Shown here: piece by piece, positions 29,401 through 38,176 of the stretch
Layout of the letters: every line of letters starts with the position of its first letter
Position numbering within the stretch: position 1 is the first letter of the stretch
Assembly: GCA_028284775.1 (NCBI GenBank)
Contig: JANQRB010000017.1
Location: 1-64,000, forward strand
Direction: 5' to 3'
DNA from: Candidatus Kapaibacterium sp.
GTDB taxonomy: Bacteria; Bacteroidota; Ignavibacteria; Kapaibacteriales; UBA7675
Length of the DNA stretch: 64,000 nt
Translations under genes and position numbers: made by a program
Notes under the pieces: generated by a model
Databases searched by the model: none
What the model saw: the letters and a program-made list of their open reading frames with translations, nothing else
Told to the model about the DNA's origin: nothing

Positions 29401-30278
29401 TCGAGGCTGTCGACGATTGCCCGATACTGTCGTTCAGAATCCGTGACAGCCGGCTTTGCGTCAAGACGCCTCTGCAGCTCCCGCAGGGATACGGCCAGCT
29501 CCCTGTTTTCACGTCGCAGTCGATTCAGCTCTTCGACATAGGTCTTGACGCTGCTGCCGGGCGGATTGGCCGACTCTTCGACAGTCTCGCCGGCCCGACC
29601 GGGCTCCTCGTCGGTTTTACTTTCAGCGTCATCCCTTGTTTCGACCTTTTGTTCAACTCGTCCGGTGCCGGCAACTTCGGCAGCGATTCCGGCGGCATTC
29701 GTCGTATCGACAGAATTTGATTCAGTCTTGTTATTGGGAGGCGTATCGGCTGAAGCCTGTGCCTCTCTTGCCTCCTCTGCCCCTTCGTGATCGTGGCCCT
29801 CAGCTTCCGAAAGCTGCTTGTCGCCAATCGGCTTATCAGATTCGGCAGCGCTATCGATTGCGGGCGAAGGACTAAAGCTCCCCGGGACTTCATCATCCGA
29901 AATGCCCAACTGAACATTCAACGATTTACGGCCGCGGACAATCTGTCCGATTGTCGTTGCAATATTCTCGACGGCCTTGAAGCGGAAGCGCAGCACTTTG
30001 CCTTCTTCCCGAAACCAAAGACTGTCCACTTCCAGCGTCCGCTGCTCCGATCCCTCCATTAGCAGCAGCGGTCCGGTGTACTTTGTCAGCGTCCGCGGCG
30101 CCATTTGAGCGTAGAGCGCCCACGACCTGGAAAAATCATTAATCAGCTTGCGAAATTCGGCGGCGCGGGCCGGATCGGCAAGTTTTGAAGCGGCGCGCAG
30201 ATCGAGGTCCGGCCCCGCAATAAGCAGAAACATCAATACCGCGATACCACTGCGGCGCAAACTTGCTGCATTGACCAT
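26496..30278 (-). CDS. Large secreted coiled-coil protein (1260 aa), Cbp1-adhesin-like C-terminus
   Basis: The ATG at 30278 gives a signal peptide (SGIAVLMFLLIAGPDLDLRA) and is preferred over in-frame ATGs at 30335 and 30326. Residues about 35-130 form a globular N-terminal domain, then comes an acidic, Ser/Glu/Ala-rich linker to about residue 240. From about 250 to 1110 nearly everything is heptad-like, packed with LxxLRxDS, LEEERRR and AELERLR patterns, a very long coiled coil. The last 110 residues return to a globular domain starting VFYIVGSFGELRDRGIIEG. That last motif resembles the C-terminal domain of Bacteroidota proteins annotated as Cbp1-type collagen-binding adhesins; I recall this from the family and cannot verify it here. 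A structural or adhesive envelope role is inferred. Confidence 0.85.
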   Translation of the reverse strand: MVNAASLRRSGIAVLMFLLIAGPDLDLRAASKLADPARAAEFRKLINDFSRSWALYAQMAPRTLTKYTGPLLLMEGSEQRTLEVDSLWFREEGKVLRFRFKAVENIATTIGQIVRGRKSLNVQLGISDDEVPGSFSPSPAIDSAAESDKPIGDKQLSEAEGHDHEGAEEAREAQASADTPPNNKTESNSVDTTNAAGIAAEVAGTGRVEQKVETRDDAESKTDEEPGRAGETVEESANPPGSSVKTYVEELNRLRRENRELAVSLRELQRRLDAKPAVTDSERQYRAIVDSLEEEIRQLDKMNWDAADDRARLLEKEQETLRLKKHIERLMQQNNQIRLNADQNDSQNTDSLRQALTKLGDDNSRLTRNNERLAASAEKLEEERRRTRELGAELRRLQAANDRLERRIAERPAAGDASADSLQRLVAALTLQLRNTESGRDSLERAAAILQSDFSTGLDSLDALHQVAATLRESNRRLRLILKERDFLLAGPREDSTRLHAAATDSLGSELERVQTQVLNLRAQLSSLRDSAELAGTEVNRRSALLADSLVELRQILIERQAAFASNDDSLNTLRSVMESDLRRLRADNLQMAAALRDSEARSDAFRALADDHQRLEAMNDSLRALQRQTAPSPSSAELVSAYRQRIHGLLQDSAQAVRDRRDWRRDKEQILALQANAERMRKDSSAAARKAADVSALRLEISALKSEVKQLRTIQQIYEDRERSGDSLQEKLQAGRAKIAALVRDSLSAARHNRRLSEQVLELRRDSVLSAASLATEQKARRNLALQLDSLQTASAALQSRKTGAAQESRDEISAYRRELERLRRDSASHANATAALAGERARTATLARELREARDQYALLLDSTQRAASAPPAEPARDGAALARLRTELERLRADSGRSATQQLEIDRLQVELVKMRHRASESLEKLQEARIAQTADAERIDSLEAAVASRTADGKMTQMQSQLQEEQAQVRILRAEIERLEKLTKTLQQDLETARNNGSSGPLLTESGRLEGLQADIARLRRDSSESASWRERATELQNDLRRLEAGSSSQARADDKLAELRSELLEMRERADNAQEAALQAKRARQTSQIVNDSLMSVIARLRVDSNRQAVEGRDKAELEKRLAQMQRRAEAYEKRVAELDSAREAADSAPEDNAVFYIVGSFGELRDRGIIEGNRSSVKLSDSLAPTLFHRLKPDTKFIELGNRPIEAQNVSVLTHRAPVRINYHPSNTGTSTLLMIPRPQDFWAESRFLVVMVP

Positions 30279-30406
30279 AAAATAATGTACTCGCACTACT
30301 ACATGCCGGCTTTTGAAGTGGCGCATAATTAACACCCCGGCAGCGAAAAATCAAATGATGTCGCGCATTTTTGACTTGTGGCGCTGTCGTCACCCAAAAA
30401 TCAGAC

Positions 30407-30442
30407 AAAAAAAACAGCCCTGAAGGATCGACTTCAGGGCTG
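30407..30442 (-). terminator. Rho-independent terminator after the lipoprotein gene
   Basis: On the minus strand a perfect 11-bp stem (CAGCCCTGAAG and CTTCAGGGCTG) with a 6-base loop is followed by eight T residues. It lies 27 bases past the stop codon of the lipoprotein gene at 30469 and so ends that transcript before the coiled-coil protein gene. Confidence 0.95.
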
Positions 30443-30468
30443 GCAACTTCAATGCTCGCTTCAGATCT

Positions 30469-30954
30469 CTATTCGTCGATACGACTGCGGATTTGGCGCA
30501 GGGCCGTCAGGATATCGCTCAGCCCTTCCACATTCATGCCGTAGTCGAAGCGCAGCGACTTACTCCAATCCGGATGACGCAGGTCCAGCCATTCGGCGCC
30601 TTGATCCCAGCAATCCGGACAACCGTATTCATCTTTGAGCGTCAGGAAGTCAGTTTGCCCGACAAGGTCCATCAGCGCCTCCCATTCTCCTTCCCGGAAA
30701 GAGGCCTCGACTTCGATATCGGGCAATTCTTCGTGCTCCCAACTTTGTTTAACTAAAATGATACCGTCGGCCGAAAGCGTCATCGTGCTGCGGCAATAGC
30801 CGCCGCATTCGCCAAAAGAACTGCCAAGGATAAGTTGGGTGACCTTGGCGGTCGATCCAGCTGATTGGCTAGCTCTATTGCCCGGCAGCGGATCGTTGCC
30901 ATCGCTGCATGCCAGCGTCAAAACCAGCAACATGCAAAGCGGTAATACTTTCAT
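30469..30954 (-). CDS. Predicted outer-membrane lipoprotein of unknown function, 161 aa
   Basis: The ATG at 30954 is preceded by AGGAGGT with a 7-base spacer, the strongest ribosome site in the window, which decides the start against the upstream ATG at 31002. The product starts MKVLPLCMLLVLTLAC: a signal peptide with a lipobox, so Cys16 should be lipidated. The mature domain contains GECGGYCRSTMTLSADG, a later CPDCWDQGAEW pair of cysteines, and a helical end. The four-Cys layout (C-x3-C and C-x2-C) suggests disulphides or metal binding outside the cytoplasm. It resembles small Bacteroidota lipoproteins with a G-x-C-x-G-x-C core, but I cannot name the family. A strong terminator follows it. 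Confidence 0.85.
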   Translation of the reverse strand: MKVLPLCMLLVLTLACSDGNDPLPGNRASQSAGSTAKVTQLILGSSFGECGGYCRSTMTLSADGIILVKQSWEHEELPDIEVEASFREGEWEALMDLVGQTDFLTLKDEYGCPDCWDQGAEWLDLRHPDWSKSLRFDYGMNVEGLSDILTALRQIRSRIDE

Positions 30955-31089
30955 TTCGGACCTCCTGACATTGTACTTCCTTGCGATTTGTCGATCGGCC
31001 ATCAGGACACCGATTGCTCTCTTTTGGTCTCGTCAGGAAAGTTGCCGCAATGGCGCGTCGACCTGCGGCCAGGCATCGCGGCTGCAATA

Positions 31090-32292
31090 TCACGCTTTTT
31101 CGAAGGCCGCGGCAAGACCCTGGCCAACACCGACACATAGTGCGGCGGCACCGTAACGGACATCATCGCGCTGCATGCCACGCAAAAGGGTAGCAACGAG
31201 GCGTCCGCCGCTCATCCCGAGCGGATGCCCGATTGCGATGGCGCCGCCATAGACGTTAACTATCGAAGGGTCAATTTCCAGATCGCGGATACAGGCGAGC
31301 GACTGCGCGGCAAAGGCTTCGTTAAGCTCGAAGCGTCCCAGCTCGGCAATGGAAATACCGGCCCTGCCAAGCGCGCTTCGTGTTGCCGGCACGGGACCGA
31401 TTCCCATCGTCCGGGGGTCCACACCGGCTACGCCCGAACTGAGGTAACGAGCCAGAGGCTTCAAATTGTAGCGTTGCACAGCTTCCTCACTGGCGACCAC
31501 CATTGCCACTGCTCCGTCATTGAGCGAGGAGGCATTGCCCGCCGTTACGCTGCCGTTCTTACGGAATGCCGGTCGCAGGGAGGCCAGCTTTTCCAGCGTG
31601 CTATCGGCGCGGGGCTGCTCATCGCGGGCCACTATAACAGGCTCGCCTTTGCGACGCGGAATCGTGACCGGGATAATCTCATCATCAAAGTGACCTGCTT
31701 CCTGTGCTCGCAGGGCTTTCCGATGCGAATCCAGGGCAAAGCGGTCCTGAGCATCACGCGCAATCTGCCAGCGCTCGGCAACATTTTCCGCAGTTTCGCC
31801 CATCGCTTCCAAGGGAAACATGGCCTTCATTTTAGGATTCGGGAAACGCCAGCCCAGAGCCGTATCAAAGGCCGTCAGGTTGCCGAAGAGCGTTTTACCG
31901 CTGGCATTTTTCGGCAGGGCGTAGGGTGCGCGCGACATCGATTCGACGCCGCCGGCGAGCAGGATGTCCGCCTCGCCGCTGCGTATCGCGCGCGCTGCCT
32001 GGATCACGGCCTCCAGCGACGAAGAGCAAAGACGGTTTACCGTGACCCCGGGAACCGATTGCGGCAGCCCGGCCAGCAGCGCCGCCATCCGAGCTATGTT
32101 GCGATTATCTTCACCCGCCTGATTGGCGCAGCCCAGGATCACGTCGTCAACTTCCGCCGGCGGAATGCCGCTGCGCTCGACGGTCGATTGCAGCACCAGC
32201 GCCGCCATATCATCCGGGCGAACCGAGGCCAGCGCGCCGCCATAGCGACCAACGGGTGTACGGACCGGCTCTACGATAAATACATCTCTCAT
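31090..32292 (-). CDS. Acetyl-CoA C-acyltransferase (thiolase)
   Basis: A 400-residue thiolase. The nucleophilic Cys89 lies in [11 protein letters not shown], His356 in GHPLGMSG and the second catalytic Cys386 in CVGVGQG; all three are present, so the enzyme should be active. It catalyses the reversible CoA-dependent cleavage of 3-ketoacyl-CoA, or acetyl-CoA condensation. The sequence is closest to the FadA/PcaF-like degradative class ([23 protein letters not shown]), but degradative and biosynthetic types cannot be told apart safely from these motifs. AGGAG is 5 bases before the ATG at 32292. It follows the glycosyltransferase-TPR gene after 89 bases on the same strand. No other beta-oxidation gene is adjacent. 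Confidence 0.93.
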   Translation of the reverse strand: MRDVFIVEPVRTPVGRYGGALASVRPDDMAALVLQSTVERSGIPPAEVDDVILGCANQAGEDNRNIARMAALLAGLPQSVPGVTVNRLCSSSLEAVIQAARAIRSGEADILLAGGVESMSRAPYALPKNASGKTLFGNLTAFDTALGWRFPNPKMKAMFPLEAMGETAENVAERWQIARDAQDRFALDSHRKALRAQEAGHFDDEIIPVTIPRRKGEPVIVARDEQPRADSTLEKLASLRPAFRKNGSVTAGNASSLNDGAVAMVVASEEAVQRYNLKPLARYLSSGVAGVDPRTMGIGPVPATRSALGRAGISIAELGRFELNEAFAAQSLACIRDLEIDPSIVNVYGGAIAIGHPLGMSGGRLVATLLRGMQRDDVRYGAAALCVGVGQGLAAAFEKA

Positions 32293-32381
32293 GGCTCTCC
32301 TATGCGAAAAGTGCAGGAACGTCGCTTGCTAAGAAATCAGCGGGGTAAACGATTGTTGTAGTCGAGTATTGATGAAATTCC

Positions 32382-33563
32382 TCAGTGCATCCCAAGGGCA
32401 GCACGGCAGTGCGAAATCCGTTTGAGAATATCGCCCGGCGATTTGGTCAGTTTCACCGCGATCTGATAAAAATCCAGCGCCCGATGATACTCTTTCTTCT
32501 GCTCGCAGAGGTAGCCGCCGATGAACATCGCGTCATAGGCCGGCTTTTCACGCGCCAGTTCACAGAATTCGAGCGCTTTGTCGAATTGTTTGATTTTAAG
32601 ATAGGCTTTGGCAAGCTCCGCATACAACTCGCCGCTGTGGACTCTGTAATATTCCTGCGACAGCGAACCGGCGTCGATCTCGCGAAATCGATTGATTGCG
32701 CCTTCAATGTGGTCTTCGTTTAAGTCGAGCTGTGCCAGAATATACTCGGCGAATACGTTTCCGCCCATCTGTGTTGCCTTGATCGCCTCGGAGCGCGCCT
32801 GGCGTTGAATACGGTCGTCGCGGCGGTCGATATCGGCCTTCAGCGCAAGCAGGATCGAGCGTGCCGTACCCGGTATGTCCGAGGTCTGCGAACCAAGCGC
32901 AAGGGACAGATTTTCGCGCGCACGCTCCATATCGTTCGCATAATAGTAATTCAATCCCACATGCACGCGCACCCAGGCTTCCGTCGGATCAGTCTTGAGC
33001 TCGGCTTCCAGCGCCCGCCGATTGCGAACACGTTTCATGCGGTCGCCGTCGGTTAATCCCTGATGCAGGATCTTAATCTTGGAGCGGGCCGGCGACCAGG
33101 TCAGCATACGCAAAGATCGGTCGATCGTCTCGTGAACGCGTCCGGCAAAGCTGATATCCTTATCCCGACGAAACATCCGGACCGATGGAAGCGGAAGCAG
33201 GGGCGTTACGACAGTCTGCGGCAACTCGTTGAGAATCGTACATTCGTGCGCTTTGGCGCTGCTGCCTATGGCCTCTTCGATCGCCTGACGACTGGCCGGC
33301 AGCAGTACTTCGTCGGCGTCAAGCGCCAGCACCCAATCACCGGTGGCATGTGATAAGGCTGCATTGCGTGCCGCCGAAAAATCTTCCTGCCAGCTAAAAT
33401 GTTCAACCCGAGCGCCCAGGCTTTGGGCCGTGGCAACTGTCTTATCGCTCGAACCGGTATCCAAGACAATTACTTCATTCGCCAGATTTTTAACACTGGC
33501 AATCATGTTTCCAATGAGCTTTTCTTCGTTTCGCGCTAAGCAACAGACAGAAAGCGACGGCAT
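32382..33563 (-). CDS. Family 2 glycosyltransferase fused to TPR repeats
   Basis: Residues 1 to about 200 form a GT-A glycosyltransferase domain: SVCCLARNEEKLI at the nucleotide-binding start, EVIVLDTGSSDKT, and the DxD-type motif LALDADEVLL. The remaining 190 residues are helical pairs such as AKAYLKIKQFDKALEFCELA and EQKKEYHRALDFYQIAVKL, typical TPR units. This architecture is found in bacterial proteins that modify other proteins or lipopolysaccharide cores, but acceptor and sugar are unknown. There is no signal peptide or membrane segment, so it should be cytoplasmic. TACCTTTG, a -7 box match, is 13 bases before the ATG at 33563 (33577-33584), implying a very short leader. Confidence 0.9.
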   Translation of the reverse strand: MPSLSVCCLARNEEKLIGNMIASVKNLANEVIVLDTGSSDKTVATAQSLGARVEHFSWQEDFSAARNAALSHATGDWVLALDADEVLLPASRQAIEEAIGSSAKAHECTILNELPQTVVTPLLPLPSVRMFRRDKDISFAGRVHETIDRSLRMLTWSPARSKIKILHQGLTDGDRMKRVRNRRALEAELKTDPTEAWVRVHVGLNYYYANDMERARENLSLALGSQTSDIPGTARSILLALKADIDRRDDRIQRQARSEAIKATQMGGNVFAEYILAQLDLNEDHIEGAINRFREIDAGSLSQEYYRVHSGELYAELAKAYLKIKQFDKALEFCELAREKPAYDAMFIGGYLCEQKKEYHRALDFYQIAVKLTKSPGDILKRISHCRAALGMH

Positions 33564-33716
33564 AGCCTAACCACTTCAAAGGTATGTGCGAAAAATGTGC
33601 TGCCCCGATTCACTATCCCGATTTCGGCAGAAGCTTAAGTTAAAAAATCAGGATGAGAAGCAAAGCTCGCGGAATAAGAATGCCTTTCGCCGACACGTCA
33701 GCATGACGATTCATTC

Positions 33717-36461
33717 CTATTCCGCCAATTGCTCCAGATTCGTGCTGAGCTTCGCCAGCGTATTTTCGAGATTGGCAAGCTTTCCTCTTTCGTGCTCGAC
33801 CACGCTGGCGGGAGCATTCGCCAGAAACTTTTCATTCTGTAATTTCGCTGCCGTGCCCTTGATCATGCCCTTCAGACGCCCGATTTCCTTTGCCAGCCGC
33901 TGCTTTTCTTTGTCGAGATCGATGAAGCCCTTTAAGGTTAAAAACACGTCCACACCATTAACGACCGTCGCAATGGCACCGGCGGGTTTAGCCAGGCCGC
34001 GTCCGATGTGCAGATTGCTGCCCCGCGCCAGCTCGGTAATGATGTGCCGTTCGCTCTTCAGCAATTCGCTTGTTGGATCGTCGGGACAGGCCAGCGTAAT
34101 CGGCAGTCGCTCGTGCGGCGGTATATTCATCTGCCCCCGCATGGCGCGTAATTCCTCAACAATCGACTGCACGGTACGAAATTGAGCCGTTTCCTGCGGA
34201 AGAATGCGGGCTTCATCCAGCGTCGGCACCGGAGCGCGCACAATACTGTCGCTGGAATCGACATCCGTAATCGCGTGCCACAACTCCTCGGTAATAAAAG
34301 GCATTACCGGATGCAGCAAGCGCAGGATACCTTCGAAAATCAGGAATGCATGGTTTACCATTTCCTGACGGTACGTTTCGGTGGGCGAATGGGCAACGCG
34401 AATCTTCAGCATTTCCACATACCAGTCGCAGAAGTCGTTCCAGATAAACTCATAGAGTTTACCGGCATACTCGTGCAGTCGATATTCCTGCAAGGCTCGC
34501 TGTGTATCGCGGATCGTTTCATGAAAACGAGAAGTAATCCAGCTGTCCGTGAGATCGTAACGATAGGTCGGCAGATCTTCATGCGCTTCGCGCGCCACGC
34601 CTTTGATAACTTCCTTATGCTTCATCAGCAGGAAACGGGCGGCATTCCAGATCTTGTTGGCGAAGTTGCGCCCGATCTCCATTGTCGCGATATCCTGCGT
34701 TTTTTCGTCGACTTTCAGACGAATATCCTGGCCGATCGGGGCAACGTAAATGATGGTAAAACGCATTGCGTCCGCCCCATACTTGGCGATGATGTCCAGC
34801 GGATCAGGCGAGTTGCCGAGCGATTTGGACATTTTGCGGCCACGGGCATCGCGAATCATACTGGTAAAGTAGACATCGCGAAAGGGGATCACGCCTTTGA
34901 ATTTCTTCGTCATCATGATCATCCGGGCAACCCAGAAGAAAATGATATCCGGGCCGGTAACCAGCAGATTCGTCGGCAGAAATTTGGCGAGATCCGCAGT
35001 CTGTTCCTTCTGACCGTCAGCCAGCCAGCGCATCGTCGTCAGCGGCCAGAGCGCCGAAGAAAACCATGTATCCAGCACATCGGGATCCTGTCGAAGCGGG
35101 GTATCTTCAGGCAGACCCAGTTTAGCGCAGGCCTCTTCGGCGGATCGAGCGGCGGTAAAGGAGCCGTCGGGAGCGTAATAAACCGGGATGCGGTGACCCC
35201 ACCACAATTGACGCGAAATGCACCAATCGCGAATATTGCTCATCCAGTGTTCGTAGGTCTTCGTCCAATGCTGCGGGAAGAATCTGACCTCGCCGCTCTG
35301 GACGACTTCCAGGGCCGGCGCCGCCAGAGCTTTCATGTTAACAAACCATTGATCGCTGAGAAATGGCTCGACCGCTTCGCCGCCGCGCTGCGAATAGCCC
35401 ACCGAATGCATGTATTCTTCTTCTTTTTCAATCAGGTCGCGTTCGCGCAAACGCTCGACAATGCGCTTCCGCGCGTCAAATCGATCCAGGCCCTGAAATT
35501 CGCCGGCCAGCTCATTGAGCGTGGCATCGGGATTAATACTGTTGGGCATAGGTAGATCATGCCGCTGTCCCACTTCAAAATCATTCGGATCGTGGGCCGG
35601 CGTGATCTTAACGGCCCCTGTCCCGAAGGTCGGATCAGCGTATTCATCGGCGATGACTGGTACCAGTTTATCGGCCAGCGGCACACGGACCTTGGTTCCG
35701 ATCAGGTCGCGATAGCGCTCGTCGTCGGGATTGACCGCCACCGCCACGTCGCCGAAAATCGTTTCGGGGCGCACAGTCGCCACCAGGAGGGGCTCCGCGG
35801 CATCTTCGGGATAATAACGCAGCGTATACAGCACATCCTGCGTCTCGCGGCTTTCGACCTCTTCATCGGAAAGCGCCGTCTGCGCCAGCGGCGACCAGTT
35901 AATAATACGTTTGCCGCGATAGATCAAACCTTCATCGAACAGCCGAATAAATACTTCACTGACGGCCTTGGAGGCCGATTCGTCGAGCGTAAAGAGCATA
36001 CGCTCCCAATCGCAGGAAACACCGATTTTGCGCAATTGGTCAAGAATGATATCGCCGTATTGCTCCCGCCACTGCCAGACTCGCTCCAGAAATTTTTCGC
36101 GGCCGAGATCATAGCGCGTCAGATTCTCCTGCGCGAGCAGTTTTTCGACCCTGGCCTGCGTTGCAATTCCCGCATGATCGGCACCGGGAAACCAGCAGGA
36201 TTCATCTCCCGCCATCCGTCGCCAGCGAATATAGACATCCTGAATGGTGTGATTGAGTACATGCCCCATATGAAGCATCCCGGTCACGTTGGGCGGGGGC
36301 ATCAGAACCGAATAGGCCGGCTTAGCTGAATCACTCGATGCGGCAAAAACGCCTTTGGTCAGCCAGGTGGAATACCAGGCATTTTCCGTCAGGGCCGGAT
36401 CGTAGGTTTTGGCCAGTTCCCGGGCCTGACTATCTTCACTTCGTTCTTCTTCGCTGCTCAT
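33717..36461 (-). CDS. valS: Valyl-tRNA synthetase
   Basis: A full-length class I aminoacyl-tRNA synthetase of 914 residues. The HIGH motif appears as PPPNVTGMLHMGH near residue 53-65 and the KMSKS loop as GRKMSKSLGNSPDPLDI near residue 535. The editing domain lies between (ATVRPETIFGDVAVAVNP, later GTGAVKITPAHDPNDFEVG). The C-terminal arm (KEKQRLAKEIGRLKGMIKGT onward) is the valyl-specific coiled coil that contacts tRNA. The enzyme charges tRNA(Val) and clears mischarged threonine. GGAG stands 14 bases before the ATG. No T-box or other leader element is evident upstream. Confidence 0.98.
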   Translation of the reverse strand: MSSEEERSEDSQARELAKTYDPALTENAWYSTWLTKGVFAASSDSAKPAYSVLMPPPNVTGMLHMGHVLNHTIQDVYIRWRRMAGDESCWFPGADHAGIATQARVEKLLAQENLTRYDLGREKFLERVWQWREQYGDIILDQLRKIGVSCDWERMLFTLDESASKAVSEVFIRLFDEGLIYRGKRIINWSPLAQTALSDEEVESRETQDVLYTLRYYPEDAAEPLLVATVRPETIFGDVAVAVNPDDERYRDLIGTKVRVPLADKLVPVIADEYADPTFGTGAVKITPAHDPNDFEVGQRHDLPMPNSINPDATLNELAGEFQGLDRFDARKRIVERLRERDLIEKEEEYMHSVGYSQRGGEAVEPFLSDQWFVNMKALAAPALEVVQSGEVRFFPQHWTKTYEHWMSNIRDWCISRQLWWGHRIPVYYAPDGSFTAARSAEEACAKLGLPEDTPLRQDPDVLDTWFSSALWPLTTMRWLADGQKEQTADLAKFLPTNLLVTGPDIIFFWVARMIMMTKKFKGVIPFRDVYFTSMIRDARGRKMSKSLGNSPDPLDIIAKYGADAMRFTIIYVAPIGQDIRLKVDEKTQDIATMEIGRNFANKIWNAARFLLMKHKEVIKGVAREAHEDLPTYRYDLTDSWITSRFHETIRDTQRALQEYRLHEYAGKLYEFIWNDFCDWYVEMLKIRVAHSPTETYRQEMVNHAFLIFEGILRLLHPVMPFITEELWHAITDVDSSDSIVRAPVPTLDEARILPQETAQFRTVQSIVEELRAMRGQMNIPPHERLPITLACPDDPTSELLKSERHIITELARGSNLHIGRGLAKPAGAIATVVNGVDVFLTLKGFIDLDKEKQRLAKEIGRLKGMIKGTAAKLQNEKFLANAPASVVEHERGKLANLENTLAKLSTNLEQLAE

Positions 36462-36817
36462 CGTTGCTTTTTCTCCACTTACGCAAGGGCCGCAGTGCTA
36501 CCTGTTTCTCCTCGAATCCGAAGAGTTTGACAAAGACCGCAAATTACACAGTTTTATCCAAATTCGAACAGAGAAACGCTATTAATTCGGTGGATCCGGT
36601 ACTGGGGGCCACAGAGCAGCTGTCAGGGAATTCAGTGCGGGGCCGTGTTCGCCCGTGAAACGCCAGGTCAGGCGGCGCAATAATCGTGAGAGCAGTACAA
36701 CGGACTTCGAGCAATCATTTACGGAAGAAACGACTACCCAGTAGGACGAGATGGAGCGTACCGGGCTCAATCCGACCGGCAGACTTCGGCTTCTTTCTCG
36801 TTACTGTGTCAGCGATT
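36462..36817. other. Intergenic region between valS and the NtrC-like regulator gene
   Basis: Holds the 5' region of valS and the 3' end of the regulator transcript, both minus strand. A 62-codon minus frame at 36582-36770 has no ribosome site and no recognisable features, and I do not call it. I see no tRNA, convincing terminator or clear promoter box. Confidence 0.45.
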
Positions 36818-38176
36818 TCAGGGCAATTGAAATTTCTTGCGGATTTCCCAAAGCGTTTTGCGGCTAATACCCAGCGAGGCGGCAGTGTTTTCCAGGTTGC
36901 CCTGGAAATACTCCAGCGTTTGGCGCACGTACTCACCTTGCAGGTCTTTGATCGTCAGCCCTTGAGGAATCGAAAAAACGGTCCCCTGGTCGGTGGATGT
37001 CCATGAAATACTGCCCAGGGAAATCTCACGTGCGCTGATATTGCCATCCTGCGCCAGCAAAATCGAGCGATCGAGGGCATTGTTGAGTTCGCGAATGTTG
37101 CCAGGCCAATTGTAACTGCACAATTTCTGGACCGCGTCTTCCGAAAGACGATAGTCAACACCGTCGCGAATTCCGGCCTGCTGTAGATAAAAATGCGCAA
37201 GGGCTTCTACATCCTCACTGCGTTTCGTCAGTGGCGAGATGTAATAAATGCGGTCTTCCATCTGTTTGACAAACTCCTTATCCACATCGAAATCGGCAAT
37301 AAGGGTCTGCGGTTCGGCAACATCGGAAAGAAAAATCAGTCGAGTTTTTACAACGATCGAATCACCCGCGCCTGTGGGAACGATACGTTCGTGGATCGAG
37401 CTTTCACAGAGTTTTTTGAGTAATGACCCCGGCAGGAATTCGGGGTTTTCGAGCACCAGCGTACCGCCGTCGGCCTGCTCCATGGCACCGCGCTGTCGAA
37501 AGCCGTGAGCCGTGCCTTCGGCAATGACGGATCCGAAAAAGAACTCTTCGGCATCGCTGGCCGGCAGGTGAGCACATTGCAGAAACTTGCAGTTATTTTC
37601 AGCGGTGTTGCCGCCATAGTGGATCACGCCGCAGAGGTAATGTTTGCCGCCGCCGCTCTCGCCGATCAGCCAGACGGGTTTGGTAGGCGCCGCTATCGCG
37701 CGCAGCACCAGTTCGCGATATTTGCGGGCCACCTTGCTATTTCCGACAATGGAGTCGACGCTATAGCGCGTCTTCTGCTTTTCGAGCTCCGTCGTGACCT
37801 TCTCGCGCAACTTGCCTATTTCAAGAGCGCGCAATACGCGGAGACGAAACTCATCGACATCGATCGGCTTGGTGATATAATCATCAACACCCTCCTTCAT
37901 CGCGCGCACGGCCGTTTCCACTTTGGCCTCCGAAGTGAGCATAACCACCGGCAATAATGGCTCCTGCGTCCGAATTTCGCGCAACACATCGATACCGCTC
38001 ATTTCAGGCATCAGCAGATCGAGTACCACAACGTCGGGACATCCGCGTTGAAAAGCCTCGAAGAATTTGGCCGGAGAATCATATAGCTGGACATCGGTGC
38101 CGCCGTTACTTAGCGTTTTGCCCAAAAAGTTGAGCATGTGGGCGTCGTCGTCGATGATGCATATCTGTTTTCGCAT
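36818..38176 (-). CDS. NtrC-like response regulator with a degenerate sigma-54 ATPase domain
   Basis: A 452-residue protein with three parts. The receiver domain (1-120) has D9-D11, phospho-acceptor D53 and a Lys in DDYITKPID, so it looks phosphorylatable. The central domain follows the NtrC AAA+ layout but is altered: Walker A reads GESGGGKH instead of GESGTGKE, Walker B reads GGTLVLENPEFLP where GGTLFLDEIGELP is usual, and the region that should hold GAFTGA reads IAEGTAHGFRQRG. GAFTGA contacts sigma-54, so classical activation is unlikely. The C-terminal Fis-type helix-turn-helix (NTAASLGISRKTLWEIRKKF) is intact, so it probably still binds DNA. I infer a regulator that works without ATP-driven sigma-54 remodelling. 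No kinase gene is adjacent. Confidence 0.92.
   Translation of the reverse strand: MRKQICIIDDDAHMLNFLGKTLSNGGTDVQLYDSPAKFFEAFQRGCPDVVVLDLLMPEMSGIDVLREIRTQEPLLPVVMLTSEAKVETAVRAMKEGVDDYITKPIDVDEFRLRVLRALEIGKLREKVTTELEKQKTRYSVDSIVGNSKVARKYRELVLRAIAAPTKPVWLIGESGGGKHYLCGVIHYGGNTAENNCKFLQCAHLPASDAEEFFFGSVIAEGTAHGFRQRGAMEQADGGTLVLENPEFLPGSLLKKLCESSIHERIVPTGAGDSIVVKTRLIFLSDVAEPQTLIADFDVDKEFVKQMEDRIYYISPLTKRSEDVEALAHFYLQQAGIRDGVDYRLSEDAVQKLCSYNWPGNIRELNNALDRSILLAQDGNISAREISLGSISWTSTDQGTVFSIPQGLTIKDLQGEYVRQTLEYFQGNLENTAASLGISRKTLWEIRKKFQLP

Noticed and set aside
31225..32361. 378-codon plus-strand open frame
   Set aside because: Antisense to the thiolase gene with its complete catalytic residues.
34182..35555. 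457-codon plus-strand open frame
   Set aside because: Antisense to valS, whose identity is certain; no motif is recognisable in the translation.
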